A DNA stretch of 64,000 nucleotides from the NCBI RefSeq assembly GCF_012273895.1, contig NC_052106.1, positions 7,502,001 through 7,566,000 on the forward strand, read 5' to 3'. How positions within the stretch are numbered: position 1 is the stretch's first letter; the number at the start of each line of letters is the position of its first letter. Both the position numbers and the translations under genes were made by a program. This document shows positions 13,201 to 25,921 of this stretch, in pieces. This DNA comes from Zerene cesonia (lineage: Eukaryota; Arthropoda; Insecta; Lepidoptera; Pieridae). Below the pieces are notes generated by a model. The model did no database searches. It saw nothing but the letters and a program-made list of their open reading frames with translations, and was not told the DNA's origin.

Positions 13201-13461
13201 GGGGATAATATATTTAATTAAATTAACTGTCATGAAATTATACCAAGGAACTAATCTACTAATTAAATCCCATTAACCCAAAACCAATGCCTATAAAATA
13301 TAGATAAACAATTTAATCAATAAGCAAAATTAATTAATAATATAATCCATCTTGAATACAGATTAAAAAATAATTTCAAAATCGAATACAGTTAAAGAAA
13401 ATTAAGATAATTGAATATGTTCTCCGTCGGCCATTTTGTGATCGCCGACATTCGGTGTGTG
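10259..13461. other. Mlf 3' UTR and convergent intergenic region
   Basis: Very AT-rich. Several AATAAA words (for example near 10590 and 11493) could end the Mlf transcript. The (AT)n tract near 12747-12761 is a microsatellite. Gene A converges from the right and ends at 13462. No convincing exon is seen on either strand. Confidence 0.6.
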
Positions 13462-16400
13462 TCAGAGACACATGCGGCAGATTTCGTCATTGATCTCCAG
13501 CACTTGGTCGATGAAGGACTGGTCAGCCAGCACTCTAGCGAGCTTGCAGATGACGCTCAGCAGTTCACCCTTCTTGTAGTTCATTTGATTGTTACATAAC
13601 TCCACTTCTTCCAAGATTGCTTTTGGTATCTGTAACAAATGGTTCTAAATTAAATCTTATCCTCTTATTTTTATGGTTTATGTTCGGATTTGTTATGTGA
13701 GTTTGACATATACTTAAGTTTCTTTTTACAAAAAAGTCCTTATAAGAGAAAACAAGGGACCTTTATTTTACTAGGACAACCATTGCAGTGGAACAACATT
13801 AAACCTGTTTTATGTTATATAAACTATACAAAGTAAGTTGGCGGAATCGTTTTTTATCGATACTAAAAGCTTATTAGAAAATATATAAGAATAGAATAGA
13901 ATACTGTTTACTTTAGACCGTAGTCCTTTATTAAGTTTCCCTATATTTTCGTCGTTCAGTCAGCAAACTTCAAAGGGCTGTAATTTCGTGAAAACATGAT
14001 TTGAATAATAAACCTATTGTCATAAAACTCACAGATTATACGTTTACAAAGCCGCCTGATTTCCATTTGATAAATTATTGAAATGTAAATTGCGTCTCTT
14101 GTGCATCGAATACACGTGTAATTTTTAAAGGCTTTATATCGCAAATCGCTAGCGTAACTATCGCAGTTATTTTATTTATTTTTTTATTACAACTGGTCAT
14201 TTTATAAACAGAAAGTGATTATTATGGTAGTTATAAATAACAAATGAAAAATTTTAATTAAAAATAAGTCAATATGGGTAAAAACATATTCCAAGTTATA
14301 AAGAGGGTACCTATAGGCCTACGTTACATCCTCAACAAAATTGGAGAAGGGGCATTCTCTATGTCCAATTTTGTCAACTCATTCGTTCCTGTATCAGAAT
14401 ACCTGTACCGACTACCTGATGTAAAGCAATTCATTGACCATCTTCCTTTTTACGTTATCGGACAATGCATTCTATTATATAGGGAACAAATTAAAGTCCC
14501 TATAATGTCAGAAGTTTTTAACAATCTCAAAACAGTTCATTGATATTTTAACTACGAGACTTTGTAACTATTTCATTTAACCTTTTATTCTATAAGCAAG
14601 AAAGATGTTTGATATAGTTTCAATGTATCTGGGTATCACAGCTAGGGTTACACGCAACAAATGCCCAAGAAAACAATCAAACTTTGTTCACAATTTAACC
14701 CGTGGCTTTAGAACTAAACAGCATAATTGTATACGATTTAACAACTAATTAAGGCAACCACATTGTTATCGAATGGTGCCTCCACGTGTTGACATTTTGC
14801 GGAGCACATGACACTTCGTAGAAGAGCCCTTATCAAAACAGTGTAGCGTAGTGGGTATATAATACTTTTTATCGCGGACTTTCTTTGTTCTTTATGTGGT
14901 CGGAGTTAAAATGCTTTTTATATAATTTTTTTTTTATTGAAAAAAAAAACCGTTTCGATGATTAAAAGTTACGATAGAGTGTTGCTCTTGGACTGTAGTA
15001 ATGATCTAAATACGCCAGAAAACTTTTAATAAAATGTTTGAATACACATTTTACAATTGTTAGAAACGAATCATAAAAATTGGCCAATTATAACAATGTC
15101 TTAAGTATACCTATCTACTTAGAAATATATTTTTTCAATGCGCCATATTATAAATAGACTATTGTATGTCATGAACTCGAGTGACCTTTAAGAGGATCAG
15201 TTTAACCACGCACAAACGCCAGGACAAATGAATAACCTTTTTTTTTGTATAAACGCAAAGTCATATGTCAATGAACTTGTTTTTTCTTATACTGCAACCG
15301 ATAGATGACGTTCATCGTGATTATAAACTAGATACAATATTGATAAATTGAACATTTTCCCTGATTTTTTTTTTGATAATGAATAAATAATATATAATGA
15401 ATAGAAACAAAAAAAAGGAAGAAATAAAATAAGAATAAAAAGCTGTATAACTGTTAAACTGCTTTCCGAACCGGTAGTAAAGTGCTTTTAGGCGAAGCAT
15501 AATTGAGTAAATAAAATGTTTTGAGTTTGACTTAGAATTCAATTGTGTATTAACACTGGACGAAAAATAAACCTTTAATCTTAGAAGCAGCAACAATATA
15601 AAAGTCAAACATTATTTAGAAAATTCCAAAGTTATTAGCTTAACTAAAAATTACGTTAAAAGAAATCAACCAAAATTATAAGAATTTATATTAAATGAAT
15701 GCTAAGCCAGTCCCATTGGGAACATGTATGGGCTGATGTTGACTAAGTCATCCACAAGAAATACTCACATTAGCAGGATCGGAGAAAATGCTGAACTTAT
15801 ACTTGGTTTTCCTTTTCTCTCCGTTGTCAAAGAAGAGTGTGAACATAGCGTCCTTCCCTTTCCCTCCTACTGGGAAGTAGAGACCCGCGGTGAGGTGACC
15901 CTTTTGGTCACGGGCGAGAAGACTTCTGTTGGACAATATTTTGTTTAAGGATCGTAATGGGAAATGCTCATATGGAAGTTCTGTAAAGTAAGTAATAACT
16001 TTGGAATTCGACTATGAAAGAGAAACTAATTCGAGAGTAATAAGTAATAAATAATAAGTCAGTTCCATATCTTAATCAAAGATCAAAGAGAAATGAAGGA
16101 ATGTCAAATGGTCCGGTTTAGTTTCCTCAATAGTCAAATGTTGGTACCTACAGTTTAAAACCAATAAAAAGTTAATTAATAACGATAAAACATAGAAAAA
16201 TAAAAACATTAATTTCATTGTTTTATCCGTATAATTAAAGGTCAAAAAACCAGAAAAAGAACGGAAAAAATAGAAGACACAGAGCAGCAAATCCAAATAG
16301 AACGAACCTGAAGTTATACACCAAGTTCCTCCTCTCTGTGACGTTGACGCCGTCCAGATAGGGTCTGGCGACGTACACCAGCGAGGTCTGGTACTTGACG

Positions 16401-19400
16401 TTTCCGGCGCGCGTCTCCCGCTCGTGCCACTCCACGTAGTTGCTGTTCTGCCGGTTGAAGCTGTACTCGTATTCCTTGCGGCAGTGCGGCTCGTCGGACT
16501 GGGTGAACCAACCTGAGGGAAAGTGACTCATTAACATTTTGAGTAGTTTCAATGGTTTTTTTCTTATGCTATGCGGTTAATTAACCGTTTGTGATGTTTG
16601 TCCTAGCGTTTTGTCCGCTTCGCCCGCACGTCCACAGGATATTCCCATGGGAACGCTGTTTCTTTGTTAATGTTTGACGACGGAAAAGGAGCCTATGTCA
16701 CACTTGTTTCTTCTCTTTAGTTTCTTTCTAATTATTTTAAAATTAAAAATTAGGTACGATTATATTGATCTATTGCAACGTGAAAGGAAGACAAAGAAGC
16801 AAAAGGGGAGGCAAGGGACTAGAATAGGCATCCTGTGTCTGTGTTCCCTGATGGGTATAAACAAGTACCTTCTAGGGAAGCGCGCTTAGACTACATCAAC
16901 GCTTACCACCAGGCGAGATGGTAGTCAAGCGCTTCCCTATTACACAATAACAAAAAGAAAGGTCAAAAAAATATCTTACTATCTGTTCACATGAATTTTA
17001 TATGAACTATACTATTGGTGATTATTTATAAGCAGAAACTAGATTGAACGATTCCAAGATCGACGATTAATGAGTAAAAAGAATAACAAATTTTCCTCAA
17101 AAGCCAAAAGAGAATTGTAATTAAGTGAGCCTGAATGAATATTTAGCTAACAACCCTTTTATATTTGGTTTATTTTTCCTCAAAATGTCGGAACGTGGGA
17201 GATCCACAACCATTCGTAGAATTGAGATAAACGGCCACATTGTAGGTCAGCGCAGTAACTGCAGTTATGTATATTACATTGCAGTCGGAAGTACAACAGA
17301 CAAATTGTATGCATTTGAATTCGTGTACTGTTTGAATATTTCAATGTATTTCACTGGGTTATTCTCGATAATTTCATAAGTTTTAATTTGCAAGTGCTTG
17401 TACTTTATAACGTACTAGCAGCGCCCCGTGCTTTCTCCCGCGTAAGTCCGTATCCCGTAGGCATATCGGGATAAAAAATAGCCTTTATGTTATTCCAGTT
17501 ATCCAGCTATCTACGTACCAAATTTCATTGCAATCGGTTCAGTAGTTTTTGCGTGAAAGAGCAACAAACACACACACATACTTACAAACTTTCGCATTTA
17601 TAATATTAGTAGGATAGTAGGATTAGTAGGATTAAAAATTATTATTTTATCACATAATAATACGTCACGTAATAAACTTAAAAAAATGTTAATCAGGATG
17701 ACTTTTTGAGCGACAACAATTTTATTATTAATTACTGATACCTTAAACATCTGTTCAATTTAAGCCTAGAGATTTTAGCACAGACATAAAGAGAGCTACA
17801 TACCAGTATGAGGGTAAGCGCGGTCTGCCATGACTGTGACGATTCTCGGCACGTGGTACCCAGGGTCCGCCAACATCACGCCGGGCCGGCCGTCCACCAA
17901 AATCTGAACGGCCACCATTACGTGCTCCTTCTCCGCAGTCACCACGCTCTCAGGCCCCTGTCCGCTAGTCACATACTCGTGGACTTCGACCACCGCCTCT
18001 TCGCAGGACACCAGCCCCATCGCCGCAGCGAATCCGCGGAACTTTTTGTCCAAACCCCGCAGCCGTCTGATGAGCTCTATGCCGAGGCCGACGCACGTGT
18101 GTTTCTTGCTCCTGATCGGCGGCGAGTACTTCTGGAACACATCGTACAGCGCGTGCTCCACTCTGCTGAACTCGTCGTACAGGGAGAGGAAGTTGTTGAC
18201 GGAGTCATAGTTGTCGGTGACGAGCAGGCAGCGGAGGATGGTCTCCGCCTCGGTGGCGAGCTGCTCGTGCGCGTTGGGCGTGAGCGCCAGCGGCTTGCGA
18301 GGCTGCGCCCATCTCGCGGGCGGCAGGGGTGCGGTCAGATGCCGGTCGGGCGGCTCGCGGTCGCCCGCAACCGAAGCGAGTCAACTCGGCCACTCTGCGC
18401 CCCAGCGGCCAACGGAAGGCCCGGCCGCCTCGGCCTCCGCCCTCGAACTAGGCCGAGCATCGTCTCGCACACGCTCGTTGGTTACTTCTACCTTGGCGAG
18501 CGCCTCACGCTTCTCTAACACCAGTGCTGACGATTTTTCACGCTCTGCAATGATATTTGTATGTTAGCTCTTCATCGGTGACTAGAAACGCACAAAATAT
18601 CTTTAAACGTCATTATCATAATTCCATCGAAAGGAAACACATAAAATCTGTCGAATCACTTCCAATCATATTAAAAATATCAAAATAAACATGTGTGTGA
18701 GAACGATAAAAGAAAGCGATTTCCCAGATGTTATGAATTCCATCAGTTCTATTCTCAAAACATCATAAATAACTCGATCTTGTGCTACAAACATCTAATG
18801 CATAACACATCCTCGTATAAAATATTCTTACACCGAGTTTACATTGGGAGATAATATCGATATATTTGCAGGGCGAATATGTAATACCGAGGAATTTGTT
18901 TTCATAGCACTTATTCAAATTCTATCCGTAACTTGCGACGTTCTTAGGTTTATTAAGAAAATGGAATAGTCATACAATTTCACATTTCGCCAACCCAAAC
19001 GATTATTTTCATTTATTTTTTATCATAGCTACCTAATTTTATTGGTTTGACGGGTTCTTATTTACATTTAATTCAAATAAAAATAGCTTATATATAATTT
19101 ATAATTATTACATACAGTCTGTATGTTGCACGTTATAACTATAATATATAAAGCCTGACCAATTATTAGTTGTCTCTACACTGTTTATTTGAGTATTATT
19201 TTAAAAAAGTTCCGCGAAGTATTTATTTGAACCTAATTGTAATGACGTAACGTTTTCCGAGAACATTTGGTGATTAATTATTTTTCAGAGAAAAATGGTG
19301 TCAGGTATTCATTCAGTCATGTTATGAAGCTATTATAATTGATTAATGGTGTATTAATCTATGTGACATTACTTCATGTTTCTTTTGCTTTTATAAATTT

Positions 19401-22400
19401 TATTATGTGATTGCTATTCTTTATTTTCAGTGTTTTAGTTGAAGTTATTATGGGTGAATCTCGTTTATGACATTGTTACAAAGTTGCATGAGAATGCTTG
19501 TTCTGTAAATTTTAAGCTAGAATTTTGTATAGTATTATGTTATCTGTGGTAGAACCGTCGGTTATTCTAGTTTGATTATTTAATCTTATTACAAATATTT
19601 AGTACAAAAATATATGAATAAGTTTTTTTTTATTAGCATACATATCTGTACTACTCTGTATTGTAAATGTATTATATTGTAAACGCCAAAGTTTGTAAGT
19701 ATGGTTGGATGGATGTACGGAAGTTTGTTACTCTTTCTCGCGAAACAGCTTATCGTATCTGTTATGAAGTTTGGTAGATTAAAATCTAAAACTAGCCTGT
19801 GTCTTGTGTAGTTTTTATTTCGTTACCACGCGAGTGACGCCGCGGGATACAGTTAATCCTATCCTACTAATATTATAAATGCGAAAGTTTGTAAGAATGT
19901 GTGTGTGTTTATTACCCTTTCACGCAAAAACTATTGATTCGATTGCAATGAAATTTGGTACGTAGATAGCTGGACGACTGGAATAACACATAGGCAACTT
20001 TTTATCACGATATTCCTACGGGAGAAAAATTACGCGGTGAAACCGCGGGGCGTAGCTAGTAACATTATAAAGGTAAAGAGTGATTTATGCTACATTTGTC
20101 CCGAAACATAAACGTTAATTGTCAAGCCTATAATTAAAACGAACGCACAATAAAATCAGCCTTGTGGTCTATCTAAATAGTCCGTCTATTAACAGTCTAG
20201 ATGTTATCACGCCGCCGAGGTTATTTGCACACTCGATCTAAAATTGGTTAAACATAATTAGAGGGAAGGCCAGTTAAACTGATCTGCAAATTAACAAACA
20301 TTTGTACATCGGACATGAGTTATGGCGGGTGTAAATTGGAAAATTAAATCACGGTTCGCACTGTAAGTGGAAATTGTTGGTCATTTGCAGCTTGCTATAT
20401 TAGTTATAGTTTTCAGTAGAATTTGTGACATTTAAAGCGTATATTGCAAGATATAAAATGTTTGAGAGCGTGAAATTATTATGTTAATAAATGAAGAAAA
20501 ATACATAATATATACATAGTATAATCTGTTTAAAGTTTTTTAAAAAAATACGTAATCGTCTAACGCAGACTTCTGTATCAGCGCTGAATTGAATAAAGAA
20601 ACCTATATATATCATGATTCACTGAACTTTTACGATCCACTCCCATCACTCAGCATATAGCATGGACCAATTTGCTTATTCGTGTGACGTCTAACCTGAG
20701 TCATTCTTACGCAAGTATCGCTTTGTGTATCAGGAAGCATGTAGCCGCCTGGTAGCAAATCATGACTCAAGCTGAAGAAATGCCGACGCACAATTATACT
20801 CGTCTCTATGGATTTCCCACCATTTTATCTATGGTTTATCTTTTTTTCACATTCATCTTCCATTTTCAAAATTTCATGGGTAATCCAAATTACATTCAAC
20901 ATTTAACAAATAACGCTAGCTAGCAAACTATAAGGCTTTTCAAAGGCATGAAAATGCCTGCAACAACAGATATTAAAATACGTAGACAGAAACTGTGTGG
21001 TGTGGGTGTTCGGTGATTATTGAATACAAGCCGAAGCCGAGTTTTGCGAAAAAGTGATTAAAACACTTTCATAACTTTTTATTATCTCGCTATAAAATAG
21101 TAATATCTATCCGAATTTGAGTGACACGCTAAAAATGCTACGAATCCAGAATAGAAAAAAGGAAAATTTAAGAAATTAAATATTTTATCACTTAGATATG
21201 TTCTTATGAATTATTGTAATTTTAATTTATATCATATATTATACTGTATATAAGTTTGCCATGACGGTTTCTAATCTTATCTGCGATACAGGACAGATAA
21301 TAAAACATTGATTATCTGTAACGATGGACACATATTGTATTTATCACTGGCCATAAAGAGATTTATAGCTATTATTATGTTTCGATTTAACAATGAAATG
21401 CAATTTTTGCGACGTAACGGGATTAATATCGTGCTCTCAATACAATGAACTTTAATTATCAACTTTGCACGCGTTCAACTTGAGTTTACTCATGCTTTAG
21501 CGCGACGGTATTTTTAATTAGTCCCAATATTAAAGAACTAGGTATCTTTATTCCCTATTTATATTTCTAGTGCCTTATTTTTAGTACACTTCTATTATGT
21601 AATTACATCCTACCGAATGACCGATCTTCAATACAGATTAATTCTTCATGACTGCAAATTATGATTCTATTTTTAACATCATCAAGCAGAATTCACGTAA
21701 AAAATCTGCCTATAATTATATTAATTATAATAATTACTAACAGGCTAGTCACTCCAGACAAGAGAGAATTGGCAGTAAGTGTTTGTTTCCCGCCGTTTGC
21801 ATTTCAACCACAAAACAATGTCCATTCCAAAACAATGAAACAAAAACCGCTGTCTGCATTTTATTCCTTCAACTCTTCTCAACAACAATGGATCAATCGA
21901 ATGCAATAAAATGCACATTGCCATTTCTTAGAATGTTTCTAATACTCTGAGGTTTATAAAATTCGACTTAGTTTATATAACTTTACAATAAGATATAGTA
22001 TATCATTATCACCTATTCTCGTAGAATTTTACAAAATACTACGAAAACAATACAAAGAATATGTCATCAAACGTAAACGATTTAAACCATTCAGTATTCC
22101 AACCAGCTGTTAATACTACAAAATATATTCAAACATTTCTAAGCGTTGAACAAAAGCCCTCGTTCCAGTTTTGGCAGCACGTTTCGCGACACGAGATCGC
22201 AAGTAGGCCATTGTGTCATCAGCCTTCCTACACGTGATGTAAGGGCATTCAATGATTACTTGACCGCCTTGAACATTCTTTAACAGATTGTAAGTCACGC
22301 GACTGGAAATTGATTTTGCAGTTGGGGACCGCCGCAGCCTTACACATGAAGAATCCGCTCACAGAATAAAAAATAAATCCCGCCAAATTACACGTCAATG

Positions 22401-25021
22401 TCAGATTATTATTTATTGGCGGGGTTTTCTACATTTTCAGTGTAATTAGTGGCTATTGTATCAATTATATCATTTTGAGCTCAGAAATACTTGTATTTTT
22501 TATTTATTACGTCATTTAGCTCACAATGGGTAATTTACTTGAAGCTTGAATATAATCCTTAGTTTGAAATTCTTACCGCTTACACAAATTACTTACATAG
22601 CCATAATATAAAAATCCAAATAAGGTCTTGCATGCTTGCATTTTTTGGCAAGAAATCAAATCTTGAAATACAGCCGACCCAATTCCTCACGAATAAATAC
22701 TAATTTTTACATAGAAGAGTGCCAAAACAGTATCATTTATCATTTATAAAAGAACGATCTCTCTCAAGCATTATATACCTAAAAAAATATATTTAATTAT
22801 AATATTATTATATCAGCATGACGTATCTAAATTCTTGTCAAGACTATTAATTAATCTATAAAAAATAGAACCTAGACGCATTTAACTATCTACAAACGGT
22901 AATAATTTAAACACAAATCTATATGTATAATATATTAATAAATCTAATATATTACGATTACTGTGTAATATACGTGTCCACACGTTCAAGTCACAGTATA
23001 TTCAAGTTATGTAGACTGTAGACTGTTGCCAGTCCACCCCTACCCTTTAATTTTCGTTCCTCCCCTGCATCACGGAATAAATAATAGCTGAATCCCTATC
23101 GAGATGAATCCCAAATTGGACAGTCTAGACTTGCTTTCAAGCGTTATTCACTATTAATTTGATTTTTCACTGAGCAACGAATCTACAAAATAGGATTTTT
23201 AACTAGTTTGATTCTAAATCACAAGTCTGCTTGATGGATGTTATGTTTATCAAATGACATCTCGATAGTACTATGAAATAATAATAAACAGAAATTAAAT
23301 AATGATTATATTTTATCACATTTCGCTTTAAAAATAACTATATCCATTTTATGATCCATAATAGCAAAAAGGCAGAACGCAGTAAATATTTTATAGGCAT
23401 TAAATATTAACGACCGTCTGGCCGTTACGATATAATGCACTTTTTAATCTGTATCGCTTAATTTGACTTCGACTTTCACTGTAATATAATCTGAAAATAT
23501 GTATGCATTAGTTAAAACTTTGATTTAAATTTTGTTCATACGCCAATGTTTAAAACTGGAATCGTTTTATATTAATAACGTTAGGTTTTGTTTGTTTTTA
23601 TTTTTTATTTGTGACGAAGGTCCTTATTTCCTCTAGTCACGTTATTGCAAATGTATTTTATTAAGTTACGTCACGGCTTTTTAGAACTCCTTATCTCGCA
23701 CGTGATCTCGTGACGTGCCGTGAATGGTTAAAACATCGACTAAACAGCCTTCGATATGTTTGATTTTCCTGAAACTATTGCAATTGTTGGAGAATTTGTT
23801 ATGACGCAAATATTTCGCAATCTTTAAAAGTGTTTGTTAAACAGACATAATTATTGTAGACCGTATCGAATTTTATTCACTAACATAAACTACAATATTA
23901 TAAGTAACTAGCTGCGCCCCGCGGTTTCACCCGCGTAAGTCCGTATCCCGTAGGAATATCGGGATAAAAAATAGATGTTGGCCGATTCTCAGACCTACCC
24001 AATATGCTTACCAAATTTCAGAGGAATCGGTCAAGCCGTTTCGGAGGAGTATGGCAACGAAAACTGTGACACGAGAATTTTATATATATAGATTTCGTAA
24101 GAACTTGAGCATACTACAGACATATCGTAGAGTTGAACATTGCACAGTAACATCATCAGAACTGCGCTAAAATTGTCTGGCTAAATCGAACGAATTTGCG
24201 GCTCCGTCTGGAATTAACCAGTACGCAAAAACTCTCCATAATTTATATATCAATATTACATAATATTAAAATAAATCAATTTTCACGCCAATTATAAATA
24301 TACATTGCCTCATCAAAAACTTGGACGACTAAAGAAAATTATTTTTGATTACGAAAAATCGTACTGCTCCATAGATAAGCATACTTTAACAATAGCTCGC
24401 ATGCATTTAATAATTTATACTATTTATGACATATAATGTTATTTTTATTGAAATTCTTTGTTCTACGTATATTGGCATTAAGCCTACCTACCTTTCACCT
24501 TTATAGTTCACTTTCACGACGGTTTCCAGTAACCAAGGTATCAACTGGCACTTAATTACATTTCACAACGTGTCATACAGGCAGTATCTGCCTACTTTAT
24601 ATTCATAGCAATTCGCAAGTAACGAATGCATTTATTATTTATACTATATTTTGTTGTGTGTTTGTAATAGTTGCGTATTTTTTAAATCTGAAGTTTTATT
24701 GTCGAGACGCGGAACGAAAATTGAAACCGTTTGCCATAAGAGAATAAACTATCACGCTTTTTAAAAATTAATTCTTATGAAATATAAATTAATAAATGTA
24801 TATCTTTGAATAATATTAATAGATTATGAATTAAATAAACAATTTTGCCTCAGAAATAACCCGAGCGCTTTGTTTATGTCCGCAACGAAACAAATTCCGT
24901 ACGCCATGCCACATTTCTCCGCGGGATTCATCGTAAAATATATCGAGAAAAAAATTGAAAAGCACAACACTAAATCGGCACTATAACTCAATATGATAAA
25001 TGAATACGTCAACTTACCCAT
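13462..25021 (-). CDS. Gene A: arylamine N-acetyltransferase-like protein with conserved in-frame TGA
   Basis: Minus-strand exons: 25018-25021 (ATG plus G), 17804-18544 (741 nt), 16308-16512 (205 nt), 15769-15925 (157 nt) and 13462-13629 (stop TGA 13462-13464). All are GT-AG with agreeing phases (1, 1, 0 and 0 after the big exon). This gives 424 codons including an internal TGA at codon 56 (18381-18383). After it, the frame carries a long conserved domain: NYDSVNNF, then SKKHTCVGLG (Cys152), EKEHVMVAV (His209), VDGRPGVMLADPGYH (Asp228), GWFTQSDEPH, YVEWHERET, RSLLARDQKGHLTAGLYFPV, and a C-terminal helix-rich exon. The order Cys, His, Asp and the H-V-x-V...D-G-R...L-x-D-x-G-Y-H pattern resemble arylamine N-acetyltransferase (Cys-His-Asp triad), which is inference. 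Gene B is a full-length paralogue with the same exon plan. Without decoding of the TGA only 55 residues are made. The first in-frame ATG after it (codon 177) lies beyond Cys152. Confidence 0.82.
14274..14543 (+). CDS. Possible nested small gene, 89 codons, unknown
   Basis: A single open frame on the strand opposite gene A, inside its last intron (13630-15768). It starts MGKNIFQVIKRVP and ends EVFNNLKTVH. The composition is that of a real protein: balanced, with aromatic and Leu/Ile residues arranged in likely helices (RLPDVKQFIDHLPFYVIGQC) and many Lys/Arg near the N-terminus. It is notably less AT-rich than flanking intron. No domain is recognised. It could be a nested single-exon gene, a retrocopy fragment, or chance. 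The basic amphipathic N-terminus would fit a mitochondrial protein, but that is only a guess. Confidence 0.4.
   Translation: MGKNIFQVIKRVPIGLRYILNKIGEGAFSMSNFVNSFVPVSEYLYRLPDVKQFIDHLPFYVIGQCILLYREQIKVPIMSEVFNNLKTVH
17415..17614 (-). mobile_element. Helitron-like non-autonomous element, in intron of gene A
   Basis: On the minus strand it begins TCCTACTAATATTATAAATG and ends at CTAG next to T. It has the internal words GAAATTTGGTACGTAGATAG and GATATGCCTACGGGATACGG. The TC start, the CTAG end and insertion at an A/T boundary fit Helitron rules. Confidence 0.7.
18381..18383 (-). promoter_or_regulatory. In-frame TGA of gene A, candidate readthrough/recoding site
   Basis: The codons around it read GRWGAEW-P-S, TGA, L-A-S. 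The nucleotide context is AGT TGA CTC. In gene B the homologous position reads GRWGAEW-L-S, TGA, L-G-S, with AGC TGA CTC. UGA followed by C is the leakiest stop context known in eukaryotes. A perfect 6-bp GC stem with a 9-nt loop (18362-18367 with 18347-18352) starts 13 nt after the TGA. Confidence 0.7.
19683..19858 (+). repeat. Helitron-related remnant abutting the 19.9-kb copy
   Basis: Contains GCCAAAGTTTGTAAGTATGG, then CGAAACAGCTTATCG and a GTGACGCCGCGGGATACAG tail. The same body recurs at about 27410-27552, where it ends GGGTTACAGCTAG. It sits directly next to the next element. Confidence 0.5.
19862..20059 (+). mobile_element. Helitron-like non-autonomous element
   Basis: Starts TCCTACTAATATTATAAATG after an A and ends GGGGCGTAGCTAG before a T. 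The body is about 200 bp and shares CAATGAAATTTGGTACGTAG with other copies. It lies in intron 1 of gene A. No transposase or Rep/helicase frame is present. Confidence 0.75.
23909..24095 (-). repeat. Chimeric repeat: Helitron-like 3' end joined to another family
   Basis: The left 70 bp on the plus strand (CTAGCTGCGCCCCGCGGTTT to GGGATAAAAAATAG) is the reverse of the Helitron-like 3' end. The rest (GTTGGCCGATTCTCAGACC, TTTCGGAGGAG, ACACGAGAATTTTATATATA) matches the family at 42468-42820. Confidence 0.6.
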
Positions 25022-25108
25022 ACAACGGCTAGCAGCCAAATAAAAAAAGAAAAACAGGTGCCGAAGCTGCGCCCTGTGCGAGACGCTTCTCCTAGCAACG
25101 GATACAGA

Positions 25109-25148
25109 CAAACTGATTGTTGTGCTCGCTCGTGACCGCTTTATTATA
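25109..25148 (-). promoter_or_regulatory. Core promoter of gene A (TATA plus initiator)
   Basis: On the minus strand TATAATAAA occupies 25148-25140 and an arthropod initiator ATCAGTTTG lies at 25117-25109. The predicted start A at 25114 is about 30 nt downstream of the TATA box. The ATG at 25019-25021 follows after about 93 nt, and the first exon ends four bases into the coding sequence at a strong donor (GTAAGT). Gene B has the same arrangement. Confidence 0.65.
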
Positions 25149-25921
25149 CGTCGCTTTAGTGATGTGCGATACTTTGGTATCGAAACGTTTGGAAACATCG
25201 GTATTTTTGGTATTCGGTATATTAGTGATATTAAAAAAGTCTTGGAAGCCGAACCATTGATGTAACAATAAAAAGGGTCCACGTTGTTAAATTTTATTCT
25301 TAAGCGTTTTATTTTCAATGCAATTTATTACTTGACTTTTATAAGATATCGGATGATAAGCCTGCAAGACTCAAGGAATAATATTTTACTTTAATATTAC
25401 AACGACTCTACAAACTTTACCTACTACCTACATGAAACATTACAACCTAACATATTTACACAGTCAATAAAAAGACAGTTTCTTACAAAATCCGTTCCCA
25501 CAAGTGTACCAAATACCCAATAACAATACCCGTTATCCCCATACCGTTATAGTGCTGTAAATAAATAACGTTTCGTGATCGATTTTTAGCACGTGCTACG
25601 TGGACGCCGGGTTTTCTGCGCATGCCTGAAAATCATGCGGACCCATTGTTGACCACGCGGCTTATCGTAAAAGCAATATAAACACGCATGAATTTATTTG
25701 TTGCAGCGATATTCATTGATGAATGAGACGTGCATTCGAGTTCGGTTTTCGAATCGACATATTCACTTTATGGCGCGCTTTGGTGAAAACGGCCATATTT
25801 TTTTTGTTTTTACTTTTTTTATATTTTGAAGCCTTGAATTTTGAAGATGTTATTTATTTTTCTCTTCACGTTATAAATAATAACATAAAAATATACAATA
25901 TGGTTAGTACTTCGTATTACT

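Larger units (their letters stand above)
18545..25017 (-). other. Long first intron of gene A, mobile-element rich
   Basis: 6.5 kb between the ATGG exon and the large exon. It holds a Helitron-like copy (19862-20059), a related remnant before it (about 19683-19858) and a chimeric repeat (23909-24095). It has short ORFs without homology signals, such as one at 22116-22298 on the minus strand. Otherwise it is AT-rich with nothing supportable. Confidence 0.6.

Noticed and set aside
18381..18383. Selenocysteine explanation for the TGA codons
   Set aside because: Lepidoptera are reported to lack selenoproteins, and I saw no obvious SECIS element; not excluded, but less likely than readthrough.
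17808..18567. Plus-strand ORFs of 236 and 118 codons
   Set aside because: Opposite-strand shadows of the GC-rich large exon of gene A; the minus-strand frame is conserved with gene B.
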